NCBI GenBank assembly: GCA_903882935.1
Contig: CAIRZB010000074.1
Coordinates: forward strand, 1-45,361
Direction of reading: 5' to 3'
Source of the DNA: an uncultured Parafilimonas sp.
GTDB lineage: Bacteria > Bacteroidota > Bacteroidia > Chitinophagales > Chitinophagaceae
Length of the DNA stretch: 45,361 nt
The position numbers and the translations under genes were made by a program. Positions 15,499 to 23,982 of the stretch are shown here, one piece after another. A model generated the notes under the pieces. That model saw only the letters and a list, made by a program, of their open reading frames with translations, did no database searches and was not told where the DNA came from. How positions within the stretch are numbered: position 1 is the stretch's first letter; every line of letters starts with the position of its first letter.

Positions 15499-18279
15499 TC
15501 AATTTATAATAAGTGCAGGTATCAAAAACTCAAAAAGGCCACCTCCTCCGTTCAAAAGCCTACTGTACCTAAAGCCGAAAGTGGCAGGTAATTCGTTCCA
15601 TAATTTGGTATCAAAGTACAGTTCAACGCCGGTACTATTCAAGTTGTACACCGTTTGGTAACGCAGGCTTTTTAACCCGGTGTAATCAAAAAACAGGTTA
15701 GCCCTCACACGCTGCACAAAAACGATATTACCCACGCCCTTGTCTGGGTATAGTATAGGCAAATGGTAATTGCCGCCAATTTTCCACATGCGGGGGTAAT
15801 TGATGCTGCTATACCCGCGCGAGACAGGAAAATTGTTGGTGTAAATATATTCACCGGCGGTATCCCGAGCTTGGTAAGCGGTGTTTATTACAAGGCTGTT
15901 TGTTTTGGCCAACCCTGGCAAATAAAAATCGGCCTTGGCCAAAAACTGGTGCGCAGTCAATTTGTCTACACTGCCGCTATACTGTAACAAAAAGCTTTGC
16001 GCCCAGCTTGGGTAAATTTGTTTAACAGCTTGTTGTACTTGGCTGGTATATTCAACAGTGCTTTGCAGGTAATGTACGCCACGGTTACGCAGCAGGTTTT
16101 TTGCCACACCCGTCCAGCTGATCTGGTTATAGTCAAAAATGCTGGAGAGTAAAAGATACCGGTACTGCTTACCCCCTGAAAAATTCAAGGGCAGTTGCAG
16201 GCCGGCCGAAACGTTAAATTCGTTCCAGTGCAGTGTAGTATCGTTGTTAAGCGCAATGCCACGGTTAAAAATTTGGCTAACCCCTACAACTGGCTGCAAA
16301 TAACTGCCGCCATAAATGCCGCTGAAGGCAAATTTGTTATACCCCTCACTATTGTTGTGGGTATAATTTAACTGGGTTGAAACCGTTTCCAATATGTTTT
16401 CGCCATAAATGGCGAGGGATGTGTTGGGGTAATCGTACAAAGGCCGGTAGCTATGGAAATTAAACGGGTGCGAAGCTTTAGGGTATTTTTTTGAAGGGTA
16501 TTTTTCTGTAGGTATATTTAATAATGTGGTGTTGTCAACCACATTAAAGGGGTGTGTTACATAAAGGTTTACCAGCGTGTCGGCAGTATTGATGGGCTGC
16601 CATGTTGGTTTGAATGTTGCTAGGCGGTAACCGTCGGCCGTGTAGGCCGATGCAACCAGTTGGTGTTGCTGGTTAAAAACAGCCTGGTATAGCCCTGTGG
16701 CAAAACGGGCCAGGCGAAAATGGGTTTCTTGCGCGGCCACGTAGGCCCAAATTTCATCATACCCATTGTTGCTACACGAATATAGCAGTGTGTCGCCTTG
16801 CACTGTGGGAAAGCCAATAACCCGGTTAGCCATGGCAAGCACCGTGGTTACAGCACCATTCGCAATGCTGCGCCTTTCAATACCCATAAAACCTTGGTTA
16901 TTGCGTACTACCTCGTAAACATATTGGTCGTTTGCTGAAAATTTGGGATAAGAATAAATATTGCCCCCGGCAGCATCCCACTCCGTCAATATGTTGCCTG
17001 CTGTGTCAAACAGAACGATGGACGAATTTAGCCCCGTTTCCATTTTAACGGTAGCTACCATGGCACCGCTGTGCGAAATATCTGGCGAAAAATATTTTTT
17101 GCCTTGCCCAATGGTACTTGTGGCACCAGATGCTATATCGAATATTTTTATGACACTATAATCGTTATAACCCCAACGGGCATCTGGCAAATAGGCACTG
17201 TATACTATTTTGCCGTTGTTGTAAGCAAAATAATCGTCGTAGCTAATATCGCGCACGGCAATTTTCTGTTCTTTTCCGCTGGGCCATATTTTAGCAATAG
17301 CGGGTATATTGGTATAACTTGTTTTAAGCACCAGCAAGCTGCCGTCGCCAACCGAGTATGGGTATTGGTAATTGGCTACGGTATTCTTTTTTACCGGCGT
17401 AATCCATACCGTATTTTCAATTGAATCATGCTGCCATTGGGTTTCATAAAACCTGAATGCATCGCTCACAAACTTTTTAAACGGCGTGCCTGAGTACTTT
17501 TTAACGGCATTTTGCAACGGGTATACCAGCGGCTTAAACGCTGAGGCATCTTGGGTTACGTGTAACCAAAAATCGTTGCCATATTTTTCCCTGCCATAAG
17601 CTACCAGCATATAGCCCAGCGGGTACCAGTCTGGTAATTGGTGCAGGTAGCTGCCGTTGCGCAGTTGCGTATAACTATAGTGCCTGCCTGCATCGTAGAT
17701 GCTGCGGAAGCCCGCGAAAAATGCGGGCAGCCGGCCGCGGCCTTGTTGGCTGAGCATGGTTTCGTTATACACTGCGTCGCCCTCAAAAAACCAGTTGGGC
17801 ACTGCGGCAGCATTGGCGAGGTCCTGCCCCTGCTCGCCCAGCAATACAGACACCAATTTAGAAACACCCCGGTTAAAATTACTGTACTGTTGCACATGCC
17901 TAAACTCATGTATGGAAAGATTATCCGCCCAGTTTTGGGCCCCGAGGCTAAAGGGGCTTTGCGGGGGCATCAAAAAAAACTCGCTGCGGAAGGGTGCCAT
18001 GGCAACAAAGCCGTTTGTTACAGACGTGCTGCCCTGCAACACGATGTTTACCTTGCGCAGCTTGCCACCAATGGCTTGGCTATAATGTTGCTGCATGTAC
18101 GCGGTTATACCGGCCACGCGTTGTGCTATAGAATCAAGCCCTTGGGGGTACAATACCCTGCCCGCGCCAGTGTTTATTTGCCGCCAATGTAAATAGCCCG
18201 GGTTGCCCCCAAACTGTTGCGACCACGATTTACAGGCAATAGCCAGTGCAATACAAACAAGCGCTTTTTTCATATCCAA
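15499..18279 (-). CDS. Secreted HExxH metallopeptidase / beta-propeller / outer-membrane barrel protein
   Basis: A 926-residue envelope protein. After a signal peptide (KKALVCIALAIACKSWSQ) comes a region with a zinc-peptidase motif: HEFRH at residues 124-128, and a downstream glutamate E166 in NWFFEGDAVYNET, as in gluzincins. The middle (about 310-570) has repeated TolB/WD-like propeller segments such as SPDISHSGAMVATV, YPKFSANDQYVYEVV and FPTVQGDTLLYSCS. The last 300 residues are rich in alternating aromatic strands typical of outer-membrane barrels. Related proteins are often labelled TolB-like. The substrate is unknown. The start could also be the ATG at 18273. Confidence 0.72.
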   Translation of the reverse strand: MDMKKALVCIALAIACKSWSQQFGGNPGYLHWRQINTGAGRVLYPQGLDSIAQRVAGITAYMQQHYSQAIGGKLRKVNIVLQGSTSVTNGFVAMAPFRSEFFLMPPQSPFSLGAQNWADNLSIHEFRHVQQYSNFNRGVSKLVSVLLGEQGQDLANAAAVPNWFFEGDAVYNETMLSQQGRGRLPAFFAGFRSIYDAGRHYSYTQLRNGSYLHQLPDWYPLGYMLVAYGREKYGNDFWLHVTQDASAFKPLVYPLQNAVKKYSGTPFKKFVSDAFRFYETQWQHDSIENTVWITPVKKNTVANYQYPYSVGDGSLLVLKTSYTNIPAIAKIWPSGKEQKIAVRDISYDDYFAYNNGKIVYSAYLPDARWGYNDYSVIKIFDIASGATSTIGQGKKYFSPDISHSGAMVATVKMETGLNSSIVLFDTAGNILTEWDAAGGNIYSYPKFSANDQYVYEVVRNNQGFMGIERRSIANGAVTTVLAMANRVIGFPTVQGDTLLYSCSNNGYDEIWAYVAAQETHFRLARFATGLYQAVFNQQHQLVASAYTADGYRLATFKPTWQPINTADTLVNLYVTHPFNVVDNTTLLNIPTEKYPSKKYPKASHPFNFHSYRPLYDYPNTSLAIYGENILETVSTQLNYTHNNSEGYNKFAFSGIYGGSYLQPVVGVSQIFNRGIALNNDTTLHWNEFNVSAGLQLPLNFSGGKQYRYLLLSSIFDYNQISWTGVAKNLLRNRGVHYLQSTVEYTSQVQQAVKQIYPSWAQSFLLQYSGSVDKLTAHQFLAKADFYLPGLAKTNSLVINTAYQARDTAGEYIYTNNFPVSRGYSSINYPRMWKIGGNYHLPILYPDKGVGNIVFVQRVRANLFFDYTGLKSLRYQTVYNLNSTGVELYFDTKLWNELPATFGFRYSRLLNGGGGLFEFLIPALIIN

Positions 18280-18313
18280 TTAAATAACTAGTGGGTTAAA
18301 GTACGTAAAATAA

Positions 18314-18342
18314 AAACCACCATGCAAATTGCATGATGGTTT
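18314..18342 (-). terminator. Terminator after the 135-residue gene
   Basis: AAACCACCATGCAA and TTGCATGATGGTTT form a 14-position stem with one mismatch, followed on the minus strand by a T-rich tract. It lies between the 135-residue gene and the large peptidase-barrel gene and separates their transcripts. Confidence 0.7.
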
Positions 18343-18401
18343 AATGATAAATTACTTTATTTTTTATTTTATGGCTGTGTCTTACATCCCGCTGCAGGCA
18401 G

Positions 18402-18809
18402 CTAGGCCATCACTTCGTCAGTAAGGTGTATTTTGGTCATATCCAAAAAATGGTTTTGCAATTGGTGTATGGCATGCACGTTGGGGTTATGCCTCCTGTC
18501 TTCCCTATACCACAGTTCCAAGTTAGAAAAGTCATTTTTACGGGGTATCATCATGCGGAACGAGCCTTTTTTGTACTTAACGGCACCATCGGCAAGGTCT
18601 TCGCTGGTAAAATTGAGGTCTAGCAAAGCCTCATGGGTAAGGGGGATGGGGTACAAATCCTTGGGGTCAAAATAAAATTCCTGCACGTCTGTTTCTACAC
18701 AAACTTGCTTTTCATCCCCGTTAAGGTGGGTTACTTCACCCTGCCGTCTTTGGCCTTCGTATTCGGCAATCACATAATCGCCAATTTTCAATTCGTTAAA
18801 TTTAATCAT
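18402..18809 (-). CDS. Conserved hypothetical protein with SH3-like N-terminus
   Basis: A 135-residue acidic, cytoplasmic protein I cannot name. The first half (KIGDYVIAEYEGQRRQGEVTHLN, then FYFDPKDLYPIPLT) reads as a small beta-barrel of the SH3/KOW kind. The second half (FTSEDLADGAVKYKKGSFRM, then helix YREDRRHNPNVHAIHQLQNHFLDM) looks like a second small fold. No signal peptide or catalytic motif. It stands alone with its own terminator. Family and role unknown. Confidence 0.7.
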   Translation of the reverse strand: MIKFNELKIGDYVIAEYEGQRRQGEVTHLNGDEKQVCVETDVQEFYFDPKDLYPIPLTHEALLDLNFTSEDLADGAVKYKKGSFRMMIPRKNDFSNLELWYREDRRHNPNVHAIHQLQNHFLDMTKIHLTDEVMA

Positions 18810-18991
18810 ACAGCTTTTCGTTTAGGCTTTTAATTTACGACAGTTCCTCAACCTGCAAAAAAAAGTTTTTGCAATACCACTTATCACGTCCTTTTACCCG
18901 TACCCATTTGTAACTACATACCTTTGGGCAACGGGCCGGTGGTTACATGTTTTATTGGCAAAAGGCAGGCCAAGTTTGCAGTTAATAATTT

Positions 18992-19897
18992 TTACGCCGG
19001 TGTTTTACCTACTATGGCAGTTTTTGGGCCAGGGCTATTGTTCTGTGCACCTTTGCCGCCTAGCAGGGCGTTTACTGCCGCCTTAACCACGTTTACAGGT
19101 ATTGCGTAGGAGTAACCGGCATACACACCGGTTGGCGAAGCCATTGCTGCGTTAATGCCTATCAACTGCCCGGCAGTGTTTACCAATGCACCGCCACTGT
19201 TGCCAAGGTTAATGGCCGCATCGGTTTGTATGTAGGCGTTGTCGGCATGGTCGGCATGGTCAATGCCTACGCTTCTCGTTTTGGCACTTACAATGCCTGC
19301 GGTAACGGTAATGTCTAAATTCCAGGGGTAGCCTATCGCCAGCACCCATTGGCCAGTCTTAATAGCATCGCTGTTGGCGTACAACAAAAATGGTAGGTTA
19401 CGGGCATCAATCTTAAGTAAAGCAAGGTCAGTTTTTTCGTCGGCCCCAACCATGGCGGCATTGTATACGCGGCCGTTCGCCATGGTTACGGTAATTGTTC
19501 CGGCATTCGCAATTACATGTTCGTTGGTTACAATGTAGCCATCCTCGCTTAAAATAACCCCGCTGCCGCTGCCCGTTTGCCCAGGCGCACTTTGTTGTTG
19601 TTGCCCAAAAAGTTGCGCAAAAGGGTCTTCCTTGGGCTGGCTGTTGCTTACTTTTCTCAAGGCCAGCTGGGTTTTTATATGTACCACAGCAGGGGCGGCA
19701 TTGCTGGCGGCCTGCGTAAAATCCACAGGCCCGCCGCCGTTGCCGTGTTCTTGGTAGCCAACCAACTTTCCTTGCCCGCTTGTACTCAATTGCTTTACCG
19801 GCCTGTCTTTTTGCACAAAGCCGCCATAAACTACTACACTGGCTGTGGAAACAATGGCACTGATGGCTATGGTAGGCAAAAGCTGCTTTAGGTTCAT
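18992..19897 (-). CDS. HtrA/DegP-like S1C serine protease without PDZ domain
   Basis: A 301-residue trypsin-like protease with an N-terminal membrane anchor or signal (ISAIVSTASVVVYGGF). The catalytic triad is intact: H127 in TNEHV, D157 in KTDLAL, S234 in GNSGGAL. A glutamine-rich LA-loop (FGQQQQSAPGQ) precedes the catalytic domain. HtrA family members in Bacteroidota usually carry one or two PDZ domains after this; here the chain ends about 25 residues after AIPVNVVKAAV. The flanking bases in other frames hold no PDZ remnant, so a true short form is likelier than a fresh frameshift. It probably acts on misfolded periplasmic proteins. Confidence 0.9.
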   Translation of the reverse strand: MNLKQLLPTIAISAIVSTASVVVYGGFVQKDRPVKQLSTSGQGKLVGYQEHGNGGGPVDFTQAASNAAPAVVHIKTQLALRKVSNSQPKEDPFAQLFGQQQQSAPGQTGSGSGVILSEDGYIVTNEHVIANAGTITVTMANGRVYNAAMVGADEKTDLALLKIDARNLPFLLYANSDAIKTGQWVLAIGYPWNLDITVTAGIVSAKTRSVGIDHADHADNAYIQTDAAINLGNSGGALVNTAGQLIGINAAMASPTGVYAGYSYAIPVNVVKAAVNALLGGKGAQNNSPGPKTAIVGKTPA

Positions 19898-19964
19898 TTA
19901 GTATACATTTTATGTACCAAAATAACACCCATAAGCATAGTTTAATTGCCCCGAGGGATGCTTT

Positions 19965-20138
19965 TTGCAAAAGATTAACGAAGAATATCGTAGATTGTTT
20001 GGGGCCGAAAATACCTTGTTCTTCAGGTTTGCCAGCCTTACTTTTACCTGCATCTGTGTTTTTTTGACCAGCCGGGTATTGATGGAATTTAAAAATACGT
20101 TTTGGGTGAAACCGTGGAAAAAATCTACAACCATTTAG
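19965..20138 (+). CDS. Possible small membrane protein, TTG start (57 residues)
   Basis: An open frame of 58 codons beginning at TTG (19965) between the divergent protease and DUF4256 genes. The product would read MQKINEEYRRLFGAENTLFF, one hydrophobic helix (FASLTFTCICVFLTS), and a basic end (KPWKKSTTI). Codon use resembles that of neighbouring genes, but there is no ATG and I recognise no family. A real gene and a chance frame are both possible. Confidence 0.25.
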   Translation: MQKINEEYRRLFGAENTLFFRFASLTFTCICVFLTSRVLMEFKNTFWVKPWKKSTTI

Positions 20139-20193
20139 CAAATTGTTTTTTCTCGCCGCAGATTGTTACTTTAGGGCAGCCAATTGAAAAAAT

Positions 20194-20769
20194 ATGAAGA
20201 AGCTTACCGGTAACGATAAAGTGTTGTCTCCAGAACAACGCACAAAATTGCTTGGTGTTTTAAAAAACCGTTTTGAAAAAAATATGGACCGCCACAAAAA
20301 CATTGTATGGGTAGCCGTGCAGGCAAAACTAGAGACTGCACATGGCAAACTTTGGTCACTTAACGAAATGGAAGCAACCGGCGGCGAGCCGGATGTAATT
20401 GGATATGATGAAGCCGCCAATGCCTATGTTTTTTGTGATTGCTCGGCAGAAAGCCCCAAAGGGCGCCGAAGTGTTTGTTACGACCACGAAGCCTTGGAGG
20501 CCAGAAAAGAATTTAAGCCTGCCCACAGTGCCGTTGCCATGGCCGAGGAAATGGGCATTGATTTATTAACCGAACAAGCATACAGGGCGTTGCAGCAGAT
20601 AGGCAGTTTTGACAATAAAACATCCAGCTGGCTAAAAACGCCTACAGACATCAGAGCACTGGGGGGTGCCATTTTTGGTGATTACCGTTTTGGCCATGTT
20701 TTCGTATACCACAACGGGGCCGAATCATATTATGCCGCCAGGGGGTTCAGGGGCAGCCTGACCCTATAA
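20194..20769 (+). CDS. DUF4256 domain-containing protein
   Basis: A 191-residue cytoplasmic protein of family DUF4256, function unknown. Typical segments are RFEKNMDRHKNIVWVAVQAKL, LNEMEATGGEPDVIGYD, FCDCSAESPKGRRSVCYD and SSWLKTPTDIRALGGAIFGD. Full family length. A near-consensus promoter lies just upstream (TTG then TACTTTAG). It heads a plus-strand run with the YdeI and VOC genes, 28 and then 92 bases apart; such small stress-linked genes are often found together in Bacteroidota. Confidence 0.85.
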   Translation: MKKLTGNDKVLSPEQRTKLLGVLKNRFEKNMDRHKNIVWVAVQAKLETAHGKLWSLNEMEATGGEPDVIGYDEAANAYVFCDCSAESPKGRRSVCYDHEALEARKEFKPAHSAVAMAEEMGIDLLTEQAYRALQQIGSFDNKTSSWLKTPTDIRALGGAIFGDYRFGHVFVYHNGAESYYAARGFRGSLTL

Positions 20770-20797
20770 ATTATTTTTCAACCAACAAAAACATACT

Positions 20798-21385
20798 ATG
20801 CAAAATACGAACCCTTCGGTAGATTTCTTTTTTGATAAACCAAGCACCTGGCAGGATGAATATGCCGTGTTGCGGAAATTAATACTCAGCTGTGGTTTAA
20901 CAGAGGACCTTAAATGGGGCTGCCCCTGTTACACCAATAACAAACGAAACATCGTGCTGATACATGGGTTTAAAGAGTATTGTGCGCTGTTGTTTTTTAA
21001 AGGGGCTTTGTTAAACGATGCCAGCGGCAAGCTGTTACAACAAACAGGCAATGTACAGTCGGCCAGGCAAATTAGGTTTACTAATGTTAGCGATATTATT
21101 GAGCTTAATGCTATTTTGAAAGCCTACATTTACGAAGCCATTTCGGTGGAAGAAGCTGGCTTAAAGGTTGCGCTTAAAAACACGGATGCCTACCACATTC
21201 CGGATGAGTTTCAACAGAAGCTATCAGAGCAGCCGACCCTTAAGGTAGCTTTCGAGGCGTTGACGCCGGGCAGGCAGCGTGGGTATCTGTTATATTTCGC
21301 CGCGCCCAAACAGGCTAGTACCCGAGTTTCAAGAATCGAAAAGTGTATCCCCGCCATCATGGATGGCAAAGGCTTGAACGATTAA
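20798..21385 (+). CDS. YdeI/OmpD-associated family protein
   Basis: A 195-residue protein of the YdeI group (DUF1801-like domain plus a C-terminal helical part). The N-terminal part has LRKLILSCGLTEDLKWGCPCYT and YCALLFFKGALLNDASGKL, the usual fold pattern. The C-terminal part has LSEQPTLKVAFEALTPGRQRGYLLYFAAPKQASTR, the signature shared by bacteriocin-protection/YdeI proteins. The exact role is unknown. It lies 28 bases after the DUF4256 gene and is probably co-transcribed. Confidence 0.85.
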   Translation: MQNTNPSVDFFFDKPSTWQDEYAVLRKLILSCGLTEDLKWGCPCYTNNKRNIVLIHGFKEYCALLFFKGALLNDASGKLLQQTGNVQSARQIRFTNVSDIIELNAILKAYIYEAISVEEAGLKVALKNTDAYHIPDEFQQKLSEQPTLKVAFEALTPGRQRGYLLYFAAPKQASTRVSRIEKCIPAIMDGKGLND

Positions 21386-21477
21386 TAGGCTGGCTCGCTA
21401 AATAAACAAATTACCCAGTACCATATTGCGCCGCAGGCGCTTAACCAAACAATCATTCATTAACAAAAACTACAGCA

Positions 21478-21915
21478 ATGGCTAACGTATCCATCTACTT
21501 AAACTTTATGGGCAATGCCGAAGAAGCATTTAACCACTACAAAAAAGCCTTTGGTACCGAATTTTTGGCGCCGCCCATGCGCTTTAAAGACATGCCCCCA
21601 AGGGAAGGCGCACCCGCATTGGCCGATGCCGACCAGAATAAAATTATGCATATGGCTTTGCCAATATTAGGCGGCCTGCAACTCATGGCCACCGATATTT
21701 TAGAAAGCATGGGCAACAAATTGGTGGAAGGAAATAATTTTACGATAAGCTTAAACACCGACACAAGGGAAGAATCCGACCGTTTATACAACGCTCTTTC
21801 AGAGGGTGGTGCCGATGCTGTACCGCCGCATGATGAGTTTTGGGGCTACTGGGGTACCTGTAAAGACCGTTTTGGCATCCGCTGGATGTTTAACGTTATG
21901 AACCAACCGCAATAA
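21478..21915 (+). CDS. VOC family protein (PhnB-like)
   Basis: A 145-residue protein of the vicinal oxygen chelate superfamily, PhnB/glyoxalase-like subgroup. The repeated beta-alpha-beta-beta-beta fold is seen in SIYLNFMGNAEEAFNHYKKAFGTEF, MHMALPILGGLQLMATDI and the end GYWGTCKDRFGIRWMFN. Members bind a metal or act as antibiotic-resistance or dioxygenase relatives; the substrate here is unknown. Third in the plus-strand run after the DUF4256 and YdeI genes. It converges on the lipoprotein gene at 22026. Confidence 0.88.
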   Translation: MANVSIYLNFMGNAEEAFNHYKKAFGTEFLAPPMRFKDMPPREGAPALADADQNKIMHMALPILGGLQLMATDILESMGNKLVEGNNFTISLNTDTREESDRLYNALSEGGADAVPPHDEFWGYWGTCKDRFGIRWMFNVMNQPQ

Positions 21916-21935
21916 ACATTTGCAAATTTCCCGAA

Positions 21936-21981
21936 CAACCGGTTGCCAAGCCCAGCACCAAATAACATTGGCCGTGGGCTT
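21936..21981. other. Small dyads in the convergent gap
   Basis: The palindrome CAACCGGTTG at 21936-21945 and the pair AAGCCCA/TGGGCTT at 21948-21954 and 21975-21981 lie between two convergent genes. They may act as a weak two-way terminator; stems are short. Confidence 0.25.
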
Positions 21982-22025
21982 GATTACCTTAGTACCCTTT
22001 TTAATGGCCACATAGGGGTAGCCAA

Positions 22026-22544
22026 TTACATATCATACGTTTGAAAATAAGCGTTCTTGCTATTTTTGTCATACCATAAATACCAAAAGGTTTCATGTGC
22101 GCCTTTTTTCCAGTATGGGTCTATCGTGCTTATTATGGCCGTATCCCACCACGGCAAGTTGGGCCCAAAACCCAAGCCAAAAGCACTGTCTTTAACCGTT
22201 TTTACAAGCTTTAATTGCTTCACTATTTTTTGGATGGTTGAGTCGTCGCAGGTAAACGCAAATACATAATCCGCGTCAATACCTATAGCATCATCATAAC
22301 AATAAATACCTTTTACATCCGCGGTGGGCTCTACCTCCAAAAATTCCCTAAACCGCTTTTTATTAAATTTCGTGTCGGGCGTATACGCATTAAACGTTGG
22401 GATGATTTTATCAACCCCCTTGTCGCGGGTGTCCCTAATTTTTTCCTCTGTTTTTGCCATCAGTTGGCGGCCATTATTTTTTATCCGGTTGCAGGATGTA
22501 AGCAATAACATTGCAGCCACAAAAAGCAAACCCGCTGCTTTCAT
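22026..22544 (-). CDS. Lipoprotein, function unknown
   Basis: A 172-residue predicted lipoprotein. I chose the ATG at 22544 (MKAAGLLFVAAMLLLTSC) over 22607, since it gives a lipobox LTSC right after a hydrophobic stretch. The mature part has a helical basic region (KTEEKIRDTRDKGVDKIIP) then a compact alpha/beta region with many aromatic residues (FGPNLPWWDT, HETFWYLWYD). No family recognised. Its start is 14 bases after the HIT gene's end on the same strand when read from the long form, so the two are probably co-transcribed. Confidence 0.7.
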   Translation of the reverse strand: MKAAGLLFVAAMLLLTSCNRIKNNGRQLMAKTEEKIRDTRDKGVDKIIPTFNAYTPDTKFNKKRFREFLEVEPTADVKGIYCYDDAIGIDADYVFAFTCDDSTIQKIVKQLKLVKTVKDSAFGLGFGPNLPWWDTAIISTIDPYWKKGAHETFWYLWYDKNSKNAYFQTYDM

Positions 22545-22620
22545 CCATGTAACCCTATCGGCAACTGTATTGCAGAACTGCACGTTAAGGTTTATACTCA
22601 AACCCATAAACGGTAATTTA

Positions 22621-23010
22621 TTATACGTGTGCCAATATTTTCTGTTGCACTATATGCAATTCTTCTGGGGTCAATTTAAGTTTTCCCCTGGTAAAATTTA
22701 AATCATCGGCCGAATTAATGGGCAGCAGGTGCATGTGGGCGTGTGGCACTTCCAGGCCGATAACGGATATACCGCAACGGTTGCAGGGGAAGGCTTTTTC
22801 AATGGCCTTTGCAATGGGTTTTGCGAAAAGCAGCATGCTGCCTAAAAACGCATCGTCCAAGTCAAAAAGGTTATCGGTTTCTTTTTTTGGCACCACCAGC
22901 ACATGCCCCTCCCCCAACGGGAATATGTCTAAAAAAGCAAAAAACTTGTCATCCTCTGCTATCTTGTAGCTGGGTATCTGCCCGGCAATAATTTTGCTAA
23001 AAATGGTCAT
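22621..23010 (-). CDS. HIT family nucleotide-binding hydrolase
   Basis: A 129-residue histidine-triad protein of the Hint/HinT branch, which hydrolyses AMP-linked phosphoramidates. The start at 23010 gives the standard MTIFSKIIAGQIPSYKIAED; the ATG at 23103 adds 31 foreign residues. The core shows FAFLDIFPLGEGHVLVVPKKE and the triad VPHAHMHLLPI (HxHxH). Complete. The next gene upstream on the strand is the 244-residue membrane-linked protein, separated by a repeat-like TACCTT tract. Confidence 0.95.
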   Translation of the reverse strand: MTIFSKIIAGQIPSYKIAEDDKFFAFLDIFPLGEGHVLVVPKKETDNLFDLDDAFLGSMLLFAKPIAKAIEKAFPCNRCGISVIGLEVPHAHMHLLPINSADDLNFTRGKLKLTPEELHIVQQKILAHV

Positions 23011-23117
23011 GATATTATATTTTTTGTAAGCAATTTTTCCGCGTTTCTGTTCTCGCCCCAACAAAAGGTTTGTCTGGCATTCATCAAATTTTTGCCGCCC
23101 CAAGGCCTTATCCCTTT

Positions 23118-23170
23118 TACCTTACAGCCTCTACCTTGTTCCTTCTACCTTACGCTCTACCTTATACCTT
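23118..23170. repeat. TACCTT-type degenerate tandem repeat
   Basis: TACCTT occurs at 23118, 23132, 23146, 23158 and 23165, with ACCTT and CCTTC words between, in the gap between two minus-strand genes. The spacing is 12-14 bases then 7. It resembles the other word-repeat fillers of this window. Confidence 0.6.
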
Positions 23171-23180
23171 CTGCCGCCTT

Positions 23181-23915
23181 CTACCGCCCACCTTCCATCT
23201 CTCCTATGTGGTACTTGTACTTTCTAAAAAACTTGTTTTTTACATCTATTATCCAAAGCATGGTATCAGGGTGTTCTCCAATTGCAGCGTTGTACCTGCC
23301 AAGCAATGCAACTTGTGTGGTGTCAATCCAATGCGCGCCCCATGCATTTGTGCTCGGCCCAAAAAACAACAGCCTTGCTGCAGTTTTTGCTTTGTTATTA
23401 ATCAATGCAATTTCTTGGTCAACATCGCCGCTCTCTACATAATATTTCCCGTTCTTGTCTTTTTTCATCTCAACACCGTAGCTGCCGTAGTCGAGTATAT
23501 AACTGCTGTCTGGCGACCATTCCAAAAACATGGCGTATTCGGTAAAAAAGCCGTTGGCTGGCGTATAGGCATATTCTTTCATGCTGTCTTTACGCCAATA
23601 ATCTATCAGCGTAAAATTGGCCCATTTGTTTTGCTTGTTCATCAACATCTTATACAGCCATGCATTTGTTTTGTTTTTAAAAAGCGCCCCGTAATCAGCG
23701 GAGTCGATAGCGCGGGCCGCAGCCAAGGAATCAGCCATGGTTTGCTTAATGCCCAAAGGCAAAGGCCTGCTGTCCAATTTCGCCTGTTTATTTTTACACG
23801 AGGCAGCCCCCAGCGCCATTAGCACAAACATGCATACCCAAAGCAACGCCAAATGCCCTGCCGCCACCGCTTTTGTTGATGATATTTGTACCCGCAGCAA
23901 CGTTGCTTTACGCAT
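23181..23915 (-). CDS. Membrane-anchored or lipoprotein, function unknown
   Basis: A 244-residue exported protein. A long N-terminus (residues 1-20, basic) precedes a hydrophobic stretch (LALLWVCMFVLMALGAASC) ending in a lipobox-like AASC, so it may be a lipoprotein; the true start could be further in. The mature part is soluble, with segments LFKNKTNAWLYKMLMNKQ, YAMFLEWSPDSSYILDYGSYG and KFFRKYKYHIGEM. No family recognised. It precedes the HIT gene on the same strand and diverges from the CBU_0592-like gene. Confidence 0.65.
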   Translation of the reverse strand: MRKATLLRVQISSTKAVAAGHLALLWVCMFVLMALGAASCKNKQAKLDSRPLPLGIKQTMADSLAAARAIDSADYGALFKNKTNAWLYKMLMNKQNKWANFTLIDYWRKDSMKEYAYTPANGFFTEYAMFLEWSPDSSYILDYGSYGVEMKKDKNGKYYVESGDVDQEIALINNKAKTAARLLFFGPSTNAWGAHWIDTTQVALLGRYNAAIGEHPDTMLWIIDVKNKFFRKYKYHIGEMEGGR

Positions 23916-23951
23916 ATAGTGTTTATTAAAGCCAGTTAAGTGCCGTTATTG

Positions 23952-23959
23952 TAAATTTG
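23952..23959 (+). promoter_or_regulatory. -7 box before the CBU_0592-like gene
   Basis: TAAATTTG is a perfect TAnnTTTG box 23 bases before the start at 23983. No clean -33 box was found. Confidence 0.5.
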
Positions 23960-23982
23960 TACCACAAAACTCGTAAAAAACC

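Noticed and set aside
19428-20141. 237-residue open frame on the minus strand over the protease gene
   Set aside because: It is another frame of the protease coding region; the protease frame carries the full catalytic triad and signal.
23118-23170. Short tandem repeat coding for a peptide
   Set aside because: Spacing is irregular and frame is not kept; it lies in a gap between two genes.
23070-23822. 250-residue plus-strand open frame
   Set aside because: It is antisense to the 244-residue lipoprotein-like gene and contains low-complexity repeat translation; no family is seen.
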